DNA of 64,000 nt from Nocardioides panaciterrulae (GTDB lineage Bacteria > Actinomycetota > Actinomycetes > Propionibacteriales > Nocardioidaceae): positions 372,001 to 436,000 of the forward strand of contig NZ_JACCBG010000001.1 in the NCBI RefSeq assembly GCF_013409645.1. Direction: 5' to 3'. The number at the start of each line of letters is the position of its first letter. Within the stretch, counting starts at the first letter, position 1. Shown piece by piece: positions 18,968 to 28,152 of this stretch. The translations under genes and the position numbers were made by a program. The notes beneath the pieces were generated by a model. The model saw nothing but the letters and a program-made list of their open reading frames with translations, searched no databases and was not told where the DNA came from.

Positions 18968-19105
18968 ATGTACGACTACACGACCCCCTTCCTGAAGTCC
19001 GAGCTCGCCTACCGCACCGACCGGCTCCGCTCCGGGCGGGTGGTGCGCCGCCGCCGCGGCCGCCTCACGCGCGGACGCCGGGGACAGGACGGGACCGAGC
19101 GCTGA
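18968..19105 (+). CDS. Small basic protein, 45 residues
   Basis: ATG 18968 has CTGAGGAG upstream at good spacing. The peptide starts MYDYTTPFLKSEL, with an aromatic, slightly acidic N-terminus, and ends in an Arg-rich tail (about 14 Arg in residues 18-40). It lies 45 bases ahead of the large LuxR-type regulator in the same direction. No family recognised; the basic tail suggests nucleic-acid or membrane contact. Real-gene evidence is the ribosome site, clean stop and good codon pattern; still provisional. Confidence 0.5.
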   Translation: MYDYTTPFLKSELAYRTDRLRSGRVVRRRRGRLTRGRRGQDGTER

Positions 19106-19150
19106 CCCCCGCCGCGACGCCGAGACCGACGAACCGGAATTGACGAAACG

Positions 19151-22100
19151 GTGATGAATCAGGTGGACACCCACGAGATCATGGACGGCGTGGCGACGCA
19201 CACCAGCCGGATCCTGGTCGGACGAGACGCCGAGCTCGCGGAGATCGCTTCGCTGCTCGGCGTCCGTCCGGTTGCCGGCCAGGTAGCCGGCCACGGTCCG
19301 GACCGGGAGCGCACCGCCGTGCTGCTGAGCGGCGACGCCGGCGTCGGCAAGACCCGGCTGCTCACCGAGCTCCGTGACCTGGCGTTCACCGAGGGCTGGC
19401 AGGTCGTCGCCGGCCACTGCCTCGACTTCGGTGACAGCGCACTGCCCTACCTGCCCTTCTCCGAGATCCTCGGCCGGCTGGTCACCGACCTGCCGGACGT
19501 CGTCGCGCAGGTCGCCGCCGCGCACCCCTCGCTGACCCGGCTGCAGCCGGGCCGCCGGGTCCTCGGCGCCCCCGACAGCGTCACCGGCAGGGTCACCGGC
19601 AGCATCACCGGCAGCATCACCGGCAGCGTCACCGGCACGGGCTCCTCGGCCCTGGACCGGGCCGACCTGTTCGAGGCCGTGCACGCGCTGCTGGAGGCCA
19701 CCGCCGCCGTCGCGCCGGTCCTGGTCGTCGTCGAGGACACCCACTGGGCCGACCAGTCCACCCGCGACCTGCTCAGCTTCCTCTTCTCCCGCCCGTTCAC
19801 CGGTCCGGTCGGTCTGGTCGCGTCGTACCGCTCCGACGACCTGCACCGCCGCCACCCGCTGCGCCGGCAGGTGGCCGAGTGGGCCCGGATCCGCGGCGTG
19901 GAGCGGGTCCAGCTCGGGCCGCTGCCGGCGCCCGCGGTGCGCACGCTGATCGCCGAGCTCCGGCCCGACGACGGGACGGGTGCCGCGATGGGCGAGGACG
20001 AGATCGCCGACATCGTCGACCGCGCCGAGGGCAACGCCTTCTTCGTCGAGGAGCTGGTCGGGGCCGCCTGCGGCCCGGGCAGCTGGCTGCCCGACGACCT
20101 CGCCGACGTGCTGCTGGTCCGGCTCGACCGGCTCGACGACACCGCGCGCCAGGTGGTGCGGGTGGCCAGCGTCGCCGGCCGGAAGGTCCCCCACGACATG
20201 CTGGCCGCCACCTCGAGCCTGTCCGCGGCCGAGCTCGACGAGGGCCTGCGTCGTGCGGTCGAGACGAACGTCCTGGTCGCCGGGCAGGGCCACTACGCCT
20301 TCCGGCACGCGCTGCTCGGCGAGGCGGTGTACGACGACCTGCTGCCCGGCGAGCGGGTCCGCCTGCACGCGGCGTACGTGACCGCCCTCTGCGAGGGCAC
20401 GGCACGCGGCACCGCGGCCGAGCTGGCCCGGCACGCCCGGCTCGCCCACGACCTGCGGACCGCGCTCAACGCCTCGGTGCGCGCCGGTGACGAGGCCGGC
20501 GCCGTCGGCGGTCCGGACGAGGCCGCCCAGCACTACGAGCAGGCCCTGGAGTTGCTCGCCGACCCGCGACACGGCCTCGAGCTCGAGGAGGACCTGTCCA
20601 AGCTGGTCGCCCGTGCCGCGGACGCGCTGCTGGCCAGCGGTCAGCCGATCCGGGCGGCGGCGCTGGTCGCCGAGCAGCTCGCCCGGCTGCCCGAGGACGT
20701 ACCGGCGCCGCAGCGCGCGCGGATGCTCTCCGCGCGCGCGACCGCGCTGGTCCTCACCGAGACCGACGAGGACCCGGTGGCGATCTCGCAGGAGGCCGTC
20801 GACCTCGCCCCCGAGGGTGCCAGCGGCCTGCGGGCCAAGGTGCTGGCGATGCATGCGCGGATCCTCTCGGCGCGCGGCCGGTTCGAGGAGGCGCAGGCCT
20901 ATGGCCTGGAGGCACTCGGCCTCGCCGAGCGGCTCGACCTGCCCGAGCTCGCGTCCGAGGCGATCACCACCCTGAGCGGGCTGAAGAAGGCCGGGCCCAA
21001 GGAGGCGTTGCGTGCCGCGCTCGAGGACGCCGTCACCCGCGCGGTCGGCTCGGGCGCGTTGCACGCCGAGCTGCGTGGCCGCTTCCTGCTCGGCCGCAAC
21101 TACGAGGACTGGGCGGAGTTCGACCGGGCCGCGAGCTGGTTCGCCAGCTCGGTGGCCCGGGCCACCGAGGCCGGGGTGCCGTGGGCGCCGTACGGCTTCG
21201 AGTCCCGCTGGCAGCTGGCGTGGATCCACCTCACCCGCGGGGACTGGGACCAGCTCGCGGACCTCTGCGACCTCACCGGGGTGAACCCACCCTCGATCCC
21301 GCGGGCGATGCTGGACAGCGTGCGCCTGGTCGCGGCGACCGGTCGCGGCGAGGACGTGGCGGCCGAGGCGCACGCGCTGCGCCGGTTCTGGCGCAAGGAG
21401 GGCGGGATCGCCATCCACTCCAGCGTCGTCGAGATGCTCCAGGCGGGGCGGCGCGACGATCCGGCGGCGGCGCTGAAGGTGTACGACGACGTGGTCGGCG
21501 TGCTGGGCCAGATCTGGCAGGAGTGGTTCAGCGCCCGGATCCGGCTCGCGGCCGTCGCGACCGGGGTCGTCGCCGACAGCCTGCCCCGGGTGCCGGCGGC
21601 CGAGCGGGCGGCCTACCTGGCCCGCGTGGATCGGCTGCACGCCGACGGCCAGGTGGTGCTCGAGCGCTACCACGACCCCTCGGGGGTCTGGGGCCCCGAG
21701 GGCCGCGCGTGGGTCCAGCGCCTGGACGCCGAGCGGCTGCGCGCCCGGTGGGTCGGCGGGGTCGAGGTGCCGCCGGACGACCTGGTCGCGGCCTGGCGGG
21801 AGGCCGAGCGGCTGTTCGTCGACTTCGGCGACGTGCACGAGCTCGCCCGGGTCCGGGTCGCGCTGGCCGCCGTGCTGCGGGCCTGCGGCGACCCGGCCGG
21901 CGCCCGGGTCGCCGCCGACCTGGCCCGCGAGACCGCGCACCGGCTCGGGGCCCGGCCGATCCTCGACCAGCTGCTCGCGCTGGGCAGCACCCCGGTGCGC
22001 GGCGACGCGGCGCCCGCCGCGCTGACCGCCCGCGAGCGGGAGATCCTGGCGCTGGTCGCCGAGGGCCGCTCGAACGGCGAGATCGGCCGGCAGCTGTTCA

Positions 22101-22210
22101 TCAGCGCCAAGACCGTGTCCGTGCACGTGTCCAACATCCTCGGCAAGCTCGGCGCCGCGGGGCGCACCGAGGCCGCGGCGATCGCCCGGCGACGAGGGCT
22201 CCTCGGCTGA
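19151..22210 (+). CDS. LAL-type LuxR-family ATPase regulator
   Basis: 1019 residues (or one fewer from the second ATG). N-terminal AAA/NTPase domain: LVGRDAELAEI sensor start, Walker A GDAGVGKTRLL near residue 60 and Walker B LVVVEDTHWAD near 195. The long middle is TPR-like helical repeats. The C-terminal LuxR helix-turn-helix (about 955-1015) has LTAREREILALVAEGRSNGEIG and the recognition helix SAKTVSVHVSNILGKL. Large ATP-binding LuxR regulators typically sense sugars or secondary-metabolite signals. Residues about 140-160 are a microrepeat, VTGRVTGSITGSITGSVTG, encoded by a 12-base tandem repeat, inserted in a loop of the ATPase domain. Confidence 0.9.
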   Translation: MMNQVDTHEIMDGVATHTSRILVGRDAELAEIASLLGVRPVAGQVAGHGPDRERTAVLLSGDAGVGKTRLLTELRDLAFTEGWQVVAGHCLDFGDSALPYLPFSEILGRLVTDLPDVVAQVAAAHPSLTRLQPGRRVLGAPDSVTGRVTGSITGSITGSVTGTGSSALDRADLFEAVHALLEATAAVAPVLVVVEDTHWADQSTRDLLSFLFSRPFTGPVGLVASYRSDDLHRRHPLRRQVAEWARIRGVERVQLGPLPAPAVRTLIAELRPDDGTGAAMGEDEIADIVDRAEGNAFFVEELVGAACGPGSWLPDDLADVLLVRLDRLDDTARQVVRVASVAGRKVPHDMLAATSSLSAAELDEGLRRAVETNVLVAGQGHYAFRHALLGEAVYDDLLPGERVRLHAAYVTALCEGTARGTAAELARHARLAHDLRTALNASVRAGDEAGAVGGPDEAAQHYEQALELLADPRHGLELEEDLSKLVARAADALLASGQPIRAAALVAEQLARLPEDVPAPQRARMLSARATALVLTETDEDPVAISQEAVDLAPEGASGLRAKVLAMHARILSARGRFEEAQAYGLEALGLAERLDLPELASEAITTLSGLKKAGPKEALRAALEDAVTRAVGSGALHAELRGRFLLGRNYEDWAEFDRAASWFASSVARATEAGVPWAPYGFESRWQLAWIHLTRGDWDQLADLCDLTGVNPPSIPRAMLDSVRLVAATGRGEDVAAEAHALRRFWRKEGGIAIHSSVVEMLQAGRRDDPAAALKVYDDVVGVLGQIWQEWFSARIRLAAVATGVVADSLPRVPAAERAAYLARVDRLHADGQVVLERYHDPSGVWGPEGRAWVQRLDAERLRARWVGGVEVPPDDLVAAWREAERLFVDFGDVHELARVRVALAAVLRACGDPAGARVAADLARETAHRLGARPILDQLLALGSTPVRGDAAPAALTAREREILALVAEGRSNGEIGRQLFISAKTVSVHVSNILGKLGAAGRTEAAAIARRRGLLG

Positions 22211-22292
22211 GCCCGGCCCGGGAGGTGACCCGGGGTGGCCCGGGGGTGGCCCGGGGGCGGCGCCCGGTGAGACGAACGGCGGGTCCGGTCGA

Positions 22293-23558
22293 TCAGCCGC
22301 GCAGCCGGACCGGCAGCGAGTCCACGCCGAAGACGATCGAGAGCGGCCGGTGGGCCACCTCGTCGGTCGGCACGCCGAGCGCGAGGTCGGGGAACCGGCG
22401 GGCCAGCGCGGGGAAGGCGATGCGCAGCTCGAGCCGGGCGAGCTCGGCCCCCACGCAGCGGTGGAACCCGTGGCCGAAGGCCAGGTGCGAGGCGGGCGCA
22501 CGGTGCGGGTCGTAGCCGCCGCCGTCGGCCGTGGCCCGGTTGGCGGCGGCCAGGTGGCAGATGACGACGTCGCCGGCCGCCAGCCGTCGGCCGCCGACCT
22601 CGGTGCCCCGGCGGACGAACCGGGGGAAGGCGATCTGCACGGGGGAGAGCACCCGAAGCAGCTCCTCGACGGTGCGGTCCGCCGCCTCCGGCGAGGTCGC
22701 CAGGGCCCGGTAGTCGTCGGGGTGCTCGAGCAGCACCAGCGTGCCCAGCGACAGCATGCTGGCGCTGGTCTCCAGCCCGCCGGTGAAGACCCCGTCCGCG
22801 AGCCCGGCGAGGTCGAGGTCGCTGATCGCGTCGCCCTGGTCGCGGATGATGTCGCCGATCAGGCCGTCCCCCGGGCGGTCCCGCTGCCGCCGGGTGACCT
22901 CCATCAGGAACCGGCGCGACTCCGAGACGGCGCCGAAGACGTTGGTGCCGCCGCCGCTGACGTCGAACCGCTTGGCGCTGAGCGTCCGGAACGTCTCCCG
23001 GTCGTCGTCGGGCAGCCCGAGCAGCTCGCAGATGACCGCGAACGGGACCGGGAACGCGAGGTCGCGCACCACGTCGGCCCCGGCGCCGCGCTCCTCGAGG
23101 ACGTCGAGCTGGCGTGCCACCACCTGCTCGATGAAGGGCCGCAGCCGCTCGAGCTTGCGCATCGTGAACTGCGGCGTCAGCAGCCGGCGGAGCCGCGTGT
23201 GGTCCGGCGGGTCGGTGAAGCCGAGGCCCCCGATCTGCTGGTCGTCGGAGCCGGAGCCGCCCACGAACGGCCGGATGTCGTTGCTGAACTCGGTGGCGTC
23301 GGCGAGCACCGCCCGCGCCTCGGCCGGCCCGGTGACCAGCCAGACCTTGAGCCCCAGGAACGAGGCGAGCAGGTGCACGGGCTCGCGGTCGCGCAGCTCC
23401 TCGAGCCGGGGCAGGGGGTCCACGCCGGTGCGCTGCAGCGGCCAGGCGAGCCGGGCCGGGACCCGGTCCAGGCTGCTCAGGTCGACGGCACGACGTCCGG
23501 ACAGCGCCAGCAACCGCCGCCGGGCGTGCCCGGCCAGGGTGCTCGTGACGCGCCCCAT
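22293..23558 (-). CDS. Cytochrome P450 (bacterial class I type)
   Basis: About 421 residues from ATG 23556-23558, which has GGGGGAGG upstream; a start at 23597 is possible. Soluble haem monooxygenase. Visible: FTDPPDHTRLRRLLTPQFT (C-helix), I-helix TGGLETSAS where the usual Ala-Gly pair reads Gly-Gly and the catalytic Thr is kept, EELLRVLSP (ExxR, K-helix) and the haem loop FGHGFHRCVGAELARLE with the ligand Cys near 367. No ferredoxin or reductase gene is adjacent. Convergent with the LuxR-type gene; the 80-base gap contains repeated GGTGGCCCGGGG units. Substrate unknown. Confidence 0.92.
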   Translation of the reverse strand: MGRVTSTLAGHARRRLLALSGRRAVDLSSLDRVPARLAWPLQRTGVDPLPRLEELRDREPVHLLASFLGLKVWLVTGPAEARAVLADATEFSNDIRPFVGGSGSDDQQIGGLGFTDPPDHTRLRRLLTPQFTMRKLERLRPFIEQVVARQLDVLEERGAGADVVRDLAFPVPFAVICELLGLPDDDRETFRTLSAKRFDVSGGGTNVFGAVSESRRFLMEVTRRQRDRPGDGLIGDIIRDQGDAISDLDLAGLADGVFTGGLETSASMLSLGTLVLLEHPDDYRALATSPEAADRTVEELLRVLSPVQIAFPRFVRRGTEVGGRRLAAGDVVICHLAAANRATADGGGYDPHRAPASHLAFGHGFHRCVGAELARLELRIAFPALARRFPDLALGVPTDEVAHRPLSIVFGVDSLPVRLRG

Positions 23559-23604
23559 CTGCCTGTGCCTCCCCCGGAAAGCTGGTTCTCCTGACACCCC
23601 GAGC

Positions 23605-24519
23605 CTAGGCGGTGCTGCGGCGTTGCGTGGACTCGCCGCGCGGGGAGCGCTCCGGACCGGGTGCGGGCTGCTCCTCGTGCGGGTGCGGATCGAGCCTGGC
23701 GATCCACACCAGCCCGGCGACCATGCCGGTGGCGGAGGCGATCTGCACGGCGAGGGCCTGCGGTCCCTGGACCGGCGCCTCCCCGAAGACGAACCAGCCG
23801 ATCACCATCGCCACGAGCACGTTGACCACGTTGAGCACCGGCATCGAGGCCGCGAGGTGGGAGGCGTGGAACGCGCGTTGGTTGGTGGTCACGGCGGTGA
23901 ACCCCGCGACCAGCAGCACCCAGGGGAGCCAGCTGGCCAGGGTCGACCACAGCCCGGCCGTGGTCAGCTCATGCGCGAGCAGCTTGATCAGGCCCGCCAT
24001 CAGACCGAAGACCACGCCGGCGCCGGCCCCGAGCAGGCCGGAGCGCCGGACGGGGTGGCCCTGCCGGGAGGCCAGCAGCATCAGCGCGGCGAACACCAGC
24101 GCGGCCGTCACGACGCTGAGCAGCGCCCGGCTCGTCGACGGGTCGACGACGCCCGGGGAGAGCTGGGTGGCGGCCAGGAAGCAGCCCAGGCTGGCCACGG
24201 TGAGCAGCACCGCGAGGAGCTCCGCGCGCGGCGGCAGGCGGCGGCTCATCGCCGCGCGCACCGGCACGGCGAGCACCACGCCCACGAGCATCAGCGGCTG
24301 CACCAGCGCCAGTGATCCCAGGTGCAGCGCGAGCGCGTGCAGCCCGAACGACACCAGGCCCAGCGTGGACGCGGCGAGCCACAGCGGCGTCCTCAGCAGC
24401 CGCAGCACGAGACCGACCGCGCCGGTCGCGGCCGGCACGCCACTGGCGGCGCGGTGCTGCAGCGAGGTGGACACCGCGAACCCGCTGGCGGCCCCCAGCG
24501 CGACGACCGAGGCGTTCAA
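23605..24519 (-). CDS. DMT-superfamily (EamA/NIPA-like) transporter
   Basis: About 304 residues, nine to ten hydrophobic segments spread over the whole length, ending in a hydrophilic His/Pro/Arg tail. The likely start is TTG at 24517-24519, which overlaps the stop of a short upstream frame as TTGA; a downstream GTG pair could also serve. Drug/metabolite transporter fold with internal duplication; SLALVQPLMLVGVVLAVP and the later HLAASMPVLNVVNVLVAMVIGWFVFGE are the equivalent helices of each half. Substrate unknown. Confidence 0.8.
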   Translation of the reverse strand: MNASVVALGAASGFAVSTSLQHRAASGVPAATGAVGLVLRLLRTPLWLAASTLGLVSFGLHALALHLGSLALVQPLMLVGVVLAVPVRAAMSRRLPPRAELLAVLLTVASLGCFLAATQLSPGVVDPSTSRALLSVVTAALVFAALMLLASRQGHPVRRSGLLGAGAGVVFGLMAGLIKLLAHELTTAGLWSTLASWLPWVLLVAGFTAVTTNQRAFHASHLAASMPVLNVVNVLVAMVIGWFVFGEAPVQGPQALAVQIASATGMVAGLVWIARLDPHPHEEQPAPGPERSPRGESTQRRSTA

Positions 24520-24611
24520 CGCGGCCCCGTGGGGCGGGAGGTCGGGCCTGGGGCCAGGGACGCCTGCCCACCGTCGTGGTCATCGACGACCAGGTTGGTC
24601 GGCACGCTCAT
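24516..24611 (-). CDS. Possible 31-residue leader peptide coupled to DMT gene
   Basis: ATG at 24609-24611 with GGGAAAGG upstream; the peptide begins MSVPTNLVVDDHDGG and ends in a Pro/Arg-rich stretch. Its TGA overlaps the TTG start of the transporter, an arrangement of translational coupling. Could also be just the 5' leader, with the transporter translated from another start. Confidence 0.35.
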   Translation of the reverse strand: MSVPTNLVVDDHDGGQASLAPGPTSRPTGPR

Positions 24612-24725
24612 GGTGGGCCTTTCCCGGTCGGCGGCTGGCACCGATCCTAGCCGCGGGAGCGCGCCGTCCGGGACCGGAGCGCGGCGTACGCAGCTGTCCC
24701 GGGCGCGGAGCGCCCGCCGGCTTGA

Positions 24726-24746
24726 CATACCCGTAGTATGCACGGA
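24726..24746 (+). promoter_or_regulatory. Leaderless promoter with operator-like palindrome for P450 gene
   Basis: TAGTAT at 24734-24739 is a good -10 hexamer placed so that transcription would begin at the A of the ATG (24746). No ribosome site precedes the ATG, agreeing with a leaderless message. CATAC-CCGTA-GTATG (24726-24740) is a palindrome overlapping the -10, as expected for a repressor operator. Confidence 0.55.
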
Positions 24747-26140
24747 TGGCCAGCCTGGAGCAGGACGTGGACGCCCTGACCGAGCAGCGCTTCCGCCGGA
24801 TGAGCTTCACCGGTGACGACGGGCTGCCCCCGGTCGACACCGCCGGGCTGCCGCCCGGCCCGCGCTGGCCGGTGCTGCTGCAGAGCGCCGGCATGCTGCG
24901 CTTCCGGCACCGGTTCCACCCCTGGCTGCACCGTCGGTACGGCGACGTCTTCACCGTGCGGCTGGTCCCCGGCGGCCGGCCGCTGGTGCTCTTCACCCGG
25001 CCCGAGCACGCCCGCGAGATCTTCGCCGGCGACCCCGAGACCTTCCTCGCCGGCAAGGGCAACGCGATCCTCGGGCCGATCATGGGGGAGCACTCCCTGC
25101 TGCTGCAGGACGGCGACGAGCACAAGCGCGCCCGCCGGCTGCTGATGCCGGCCTTCAACGGACACGCGCTGCGCGGCTACGAGTCGCTGGTGACCGAGCT
25201 CGCCCGCGAGGAGGTCGGCCGGTGGACCCCCGGCGCCACGTTCCGCGCGCTGGACCGGATGAACGCGCTCACGCTCGAGGTGATCCTGCGGGTGGTCTTC
25301 GGCGTCACCGACGAGCGGCGCCTCGCCCGGCTGCGACCCCGCGTGAACGCGACCGTCGAGATCAGCCCCGCGGTGCTGCTCGGCTGGGGCTACCCCTGGC
25401 TGCAGCGGTTCGGGCCGTGGCGGCGCACCGTGGACAACCAGCACGAGCTGGACCGGCTCATCCACGCCGAGATCCGGGAGCGCCGCCGGGCCCCGGACCT
25501 GGCCGAGCGCACCGACGTGCTCTCGCGGCTCATCCTGGTCCGCGACGGCGAGGACGGCTCGGACTCGCTCGACGACACCGAGCTGCGCGACCAGCTGGTC
25601 ACGCTGCTGCTCGCCGGGCACGAGACCACCGCGACCGCGCTCGCCTGGTCGCTCCACGAGCTGGGCCGGGACCCGGCCCTGCTGGCCCGTTCCCGGGAGG
25701 CGGCCCGCAGCGGCGACCCCGCCGGCCTCGCCTGGCTGGAGGCCGTGGTCAAGGAGTCGCTGCGGCTGCACCCGGTGATCCCGATGGTGGTGCGCACGCT
25801 GCGGCGGCCGGCCACGATCGGGGGCTGGCACCTGCCCGCCGGGACCACGGTCGGGCCGTCGATCATCGTCGGCCACGCCCGCGCCGACAACCACCCCGAC
25901 CCCGAGGCGTTCCGTCCGGAGCGGTTCCTCGGCCAGAACCCGCCGGCGAACAGCTGGATCCCGTTCGGCGGCGGGGTGCGCCGCTGCCTCGGCGCGGGCT
26001 TCTCGCTCATGGAGGGCGTCGCGGTGCTGCGCGAGGTGCTCGCCGCCTACGACGTCGCCGCGGTCGGCGAGGACCACCCCCGGGTCCGCAACATCACCAG
26101 CGTGCCCCGGCACGGCGCCCGGATCCGCGTGTCACGCTGA
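24746..26140 (+). CDS. Cytochrome P450
   Basis: 464 residues, about 45 longer than the other P450 in the window and closer to the CYP4/CYP102-like long bacterial type. N-terminal proline-rich PPGPRWPVL, C-helix HKRARRLLMPAF, I-helix LLAGHETTATAL (complete oxygen-activating motif), K-helix ESLRLHP, PERF meander and haem loop PFGGGVRRCLGAGF with ligand Cys near 413. The start is the leaderless ATG described at 24746. Four bases separate it from a sulfotransferase-like gene, so hydroxylation followed by conjugation is a plausible combined job. Confidence 0.93.
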   Translation: MASLEQDVDALTEQRFRRMSFTGDDGLPPVDTAGLPPGPRWPVLLQSAGMLRFRHRFHPWLHRRYGDVFTVRLVPGGRPLVLFTRPEHAREIFAGDPETFLAGKGNAILGPIMGEHSLLLQDGDEHKRARRLLMPAFNGHALRGYESLVTELAREEVGRWTPGATFRALDRMNALTLEVILRVVFGVTDERRLARLRPRVNATVEISPAVLLGWGYPWLQRFGPWRRTVDNQHELDRLIHAEIRERRRAPDLAERTDVLSRLILVRDGEDGSDSLDDTELRDQLVTLLLAGHETTATALAWSLHELGRDPALLARSREAARSGDPAGLAWLEAVVKESLRLHPVIPMVVRTLRRPATIGGWHLPAGTTVGPSIIVGHARADNHPDPEAFRPERFLGQNPPANSWIPFGGGVRRCLGAGFSLMEGVAVLREVLAAYDVAAVGEDHPRVRNITSVPRHGARIRVSR

Positions 26141-26144
26141 TCCC

Positions 26145-26750
26145 ATGGCGCTGCGCGTGATCGGGGCCGGGTTGCCCCGGACCGGCACGGAGTCGCTGCG
26201 GTTCGCGCTGGAGCGGCTCCTCGGTGGCCGGTGCGCGCACATGCGCACCCTCCCCGGGCACCCGTTCGACTGTGGCCCCGGCTGGCGGCTCGCCCTCGAG
26301 GGCGGGACCCCGGACTGGGACGCGCTGCTCGAGGGGTACGTCGCGGGCGTGGACTGGCCGGTCGGACTGTTCTGGCGCGAGCTCGCCGGGCACTGGCCCG
26401 ACGCGCTCGTCGTGCTCTCCGGGCGGGACTCGACCGAGGAGTGGCTCGAGAGCCTGTTCACCACCGTGGTCCCGGCGGCCCGCGCCGGCGTCGCGCCGGA
26501 GCGGGTGGGCGGCCACGACCTGCAGCTGATGATGCGGCGGTTCGCCGGCACGGTGGACTGGGACGACCGGGCGGTGCTGGGCGCGGCGTACGACCGCTGG
26601 ATGGCCGAGGTGCGGGCCACCGCTCCCGCGGGACGGCTGGTGGAGTGGCCGACCGGCGCGGGCTGGGAGCCGCTCTGCGACGCCCTGGACCTCCCGGTCC
26701 CCGACGAGCCGTTCCCCTGGACCAACCGGCGGCAGGACTGGCGGGCCTGA
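26145..26750 (+). CDS. Sulfotransferase-family protein
   Basis: 201 residues. N-terminal VIGAGLPRTGTESLRFAL is a P-loop-like 5'-phosphosulfate-binding segment of PAPS-dependent sulfotransferases (Sulfotransfer_4 group). SGRDSTEEWLESL and a downstream Arg/Trp-rich segment recall the 3'-phosphate-binding motif and acceptor region. Starts four bases after the P450 stop, so translational coupling is expected. Acceptor unknown. Some proteins of this family in bacteria lack demonstrated activity, so the catalytic role is inference. Confidence 0.75.
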   Translation: MALRVIGAGLPRTGTESLRFALERLLGGRCAHMRTLPGHPFDCGPGWRLALEGGTPDWDALLEGYVAGVDWPVGLFWRELAGHWPDALVVLSGRDSTEEWLESLFTTVVPAARAGVAPERVGGHDLQLMMRRFAGTVDWDDRAVLGAAYDRWMAEVRATAPAGRLVEWPTGAGWEPLCDALDLPVPDEPFPWTNRRQDWRA

Positions 26751-26847
26751 CCGGGCTGCCCGCCCGGGAACAGCCCGGGAATCAGTCCGGGAAATCGGGA
26801 TGCGCTCCGGTTCGGCCGCTGCGACGATTGCTCCTCGTGAACGGCGC

Positions 26848-28152
26848 ATGACCTGGCGCGAACGGCTGCGCGCCGTGCGCATGGACGTGACCCCGCTGCG
26901 CGGGTCGCGTGACTTCCGGCTGCTCTTCGCCGCCGGCACGGTGTTCTACCTCGGCGGGATGATGACCTACGTCGCCATCCCCTACCAGGTCTACACGCTG
27001 ACGGGGTCCAACTTCGCGGTCGGCGCGATCGGCCTGGTCGAGCTGGTGCCGCTGGTGGTCTTCGGGCTGTACGGCGGGGCGCTGGCCGACCACGTCGACC
27101 GGCGCCGGCTGCTGATCTGGACCGGCGTCGCCCAGGCCGCGTTCACCGCGGTGCTGGCGGTCAACGCGTTCCTCGACCACCCGAGTGTGCCGTTGATCTT
27201 CCTGGTCTCGGCGCTGCTGGCCTCGTCCTCCTCGCTGCAGCGGCCCTCCCGCGAGGCGCTGATGCCCCGGACCGTGCGGCACGACCAGATCGCCGCGGCC
27301 AACGCGCTGACCAGCCTCGGCATGCAGGTCGGGGTGCTGGTCGGGCCGGCGGTCGGCGGCCTGCTGGTCGCGTACGTCGGCACCGGCTGGTGCTTCGTGG
27401 CCGACATCGGCGGGCTGGTGGTCGCGAGCCTGCTCTACGTCGCGATGCGGCCCTACCCGCACCGGGAGGAGACCACGCCGCCGAGCCTGGCCGGGATCGG
27501 CCAGGGGCTGCGCTACGCGTTCTCCCGCCGCGACCTGCTCGGCACCTACCTGGTCGACATCGCCGCGATGCTGCTGGCGCTGCCGGTGGTGCTGTTCCCC
27601 GCCCTGGCCCAGGAGGTCTTCGGGCGGCCCCAGCTGCTCGGCCTGCTCTACTCCGCCGAGACCGTGGGTGCGCTGCTGGCCACGGCGCTGAGCGGGTGGA
27701 CCTCCCGGGTGCACCACCACGGCCGGGCGATCGTGCTCGCCGCGGCGGCGTACGGCGCCTGCGTCGCGGCCGCGGGCGTGATGCCGGGCCTGTGGCTGGT
27801 CGCGGCGTTCCTCATGCTCTCGGGCGCGGCCGACATGGTCTCGGGGGTCTTCCGCGGGACCGTGTGGAACCAGACCATCCCCGAGGGGATGCGGGGCCGG
27901 CTGGCCGGCATCGAGATGCTGTCCTACTCGCTGGGCCCGCTGGGCGGGCAGGTCCGCGCCGGCGCGACCGCCGACCTGTGGACGGTCCGCGGCTCGATCG
28001 CCAGCGGCGGCCTGGCCTGCGTGGCCGGGGTGGGCCTGACGGCGCTCGCGCTGCGCGACTTCTGGTCCTACGACGCCCGCACCGACGTGCACGCGGTGGC
28101 CGAGCGGGCCGCCCGGCAGCGCGCGGGCGAGGGCACCGAACCTGCGACCTGA
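26848..28152 (+). CDS. DHA3-type MFS exporter (EntS-like)
   Basis: 434 residues from MTWRERLRAVRMD; another in-frame ATG at 26800 adds 16 residues, and neither has a clear ribosome site. Twelve hydrophobic segments; FRLLFAAGTVFYLG begins helix 1 and LADHVDRRRLL is the MFS loop motif, both typical of the enterobactin-exporter/macrolide-efflux (DHA3) branch. The C-terminus is a charged tail. It follows the P450-sulfotransferase pair by about 100 bases and could export its product, though this is only positional. Its stop codon lies inside a 20-bp perfect stem. Confidence 0.87.
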   Translation: MTWRERLRAVRMDVTPLRGSRDFRLLFAAGTVFYLGGMMTYVAIPYQVYTLTGSNFAVGAIGLVELVPLVVFGLYGGALADHVDRRRLLIWTGVAQAAFTAVLAVNAFLDHPSVPLIFLVSALLASSSSLQRPSREALMPRTVRHDQIAAANALTSLGMQVGVLVGPAVGGLLVAYVGTGWCFVADIGGLVVASLLYVAMRPYPHREETTPPSLAGIGQGLRYAFSRRDLLGTYLVDIAAMLLALPVVLFPALAQEVFGRPQLLGLLYSAETVGALLATALSGWTSRVHHHGRAIVLAAAAYGACVAAAGVMPGLWLVAAFLMLSGAADMVSGVFRGTVWNQTIPEGMRGRLAGIEMLSYSLGPLGGQVRAGATADLWTVRGSIASGGLACVAGVGLTALALRDFWSYDARTDVHAVAERAARQRAGEGTEPAT

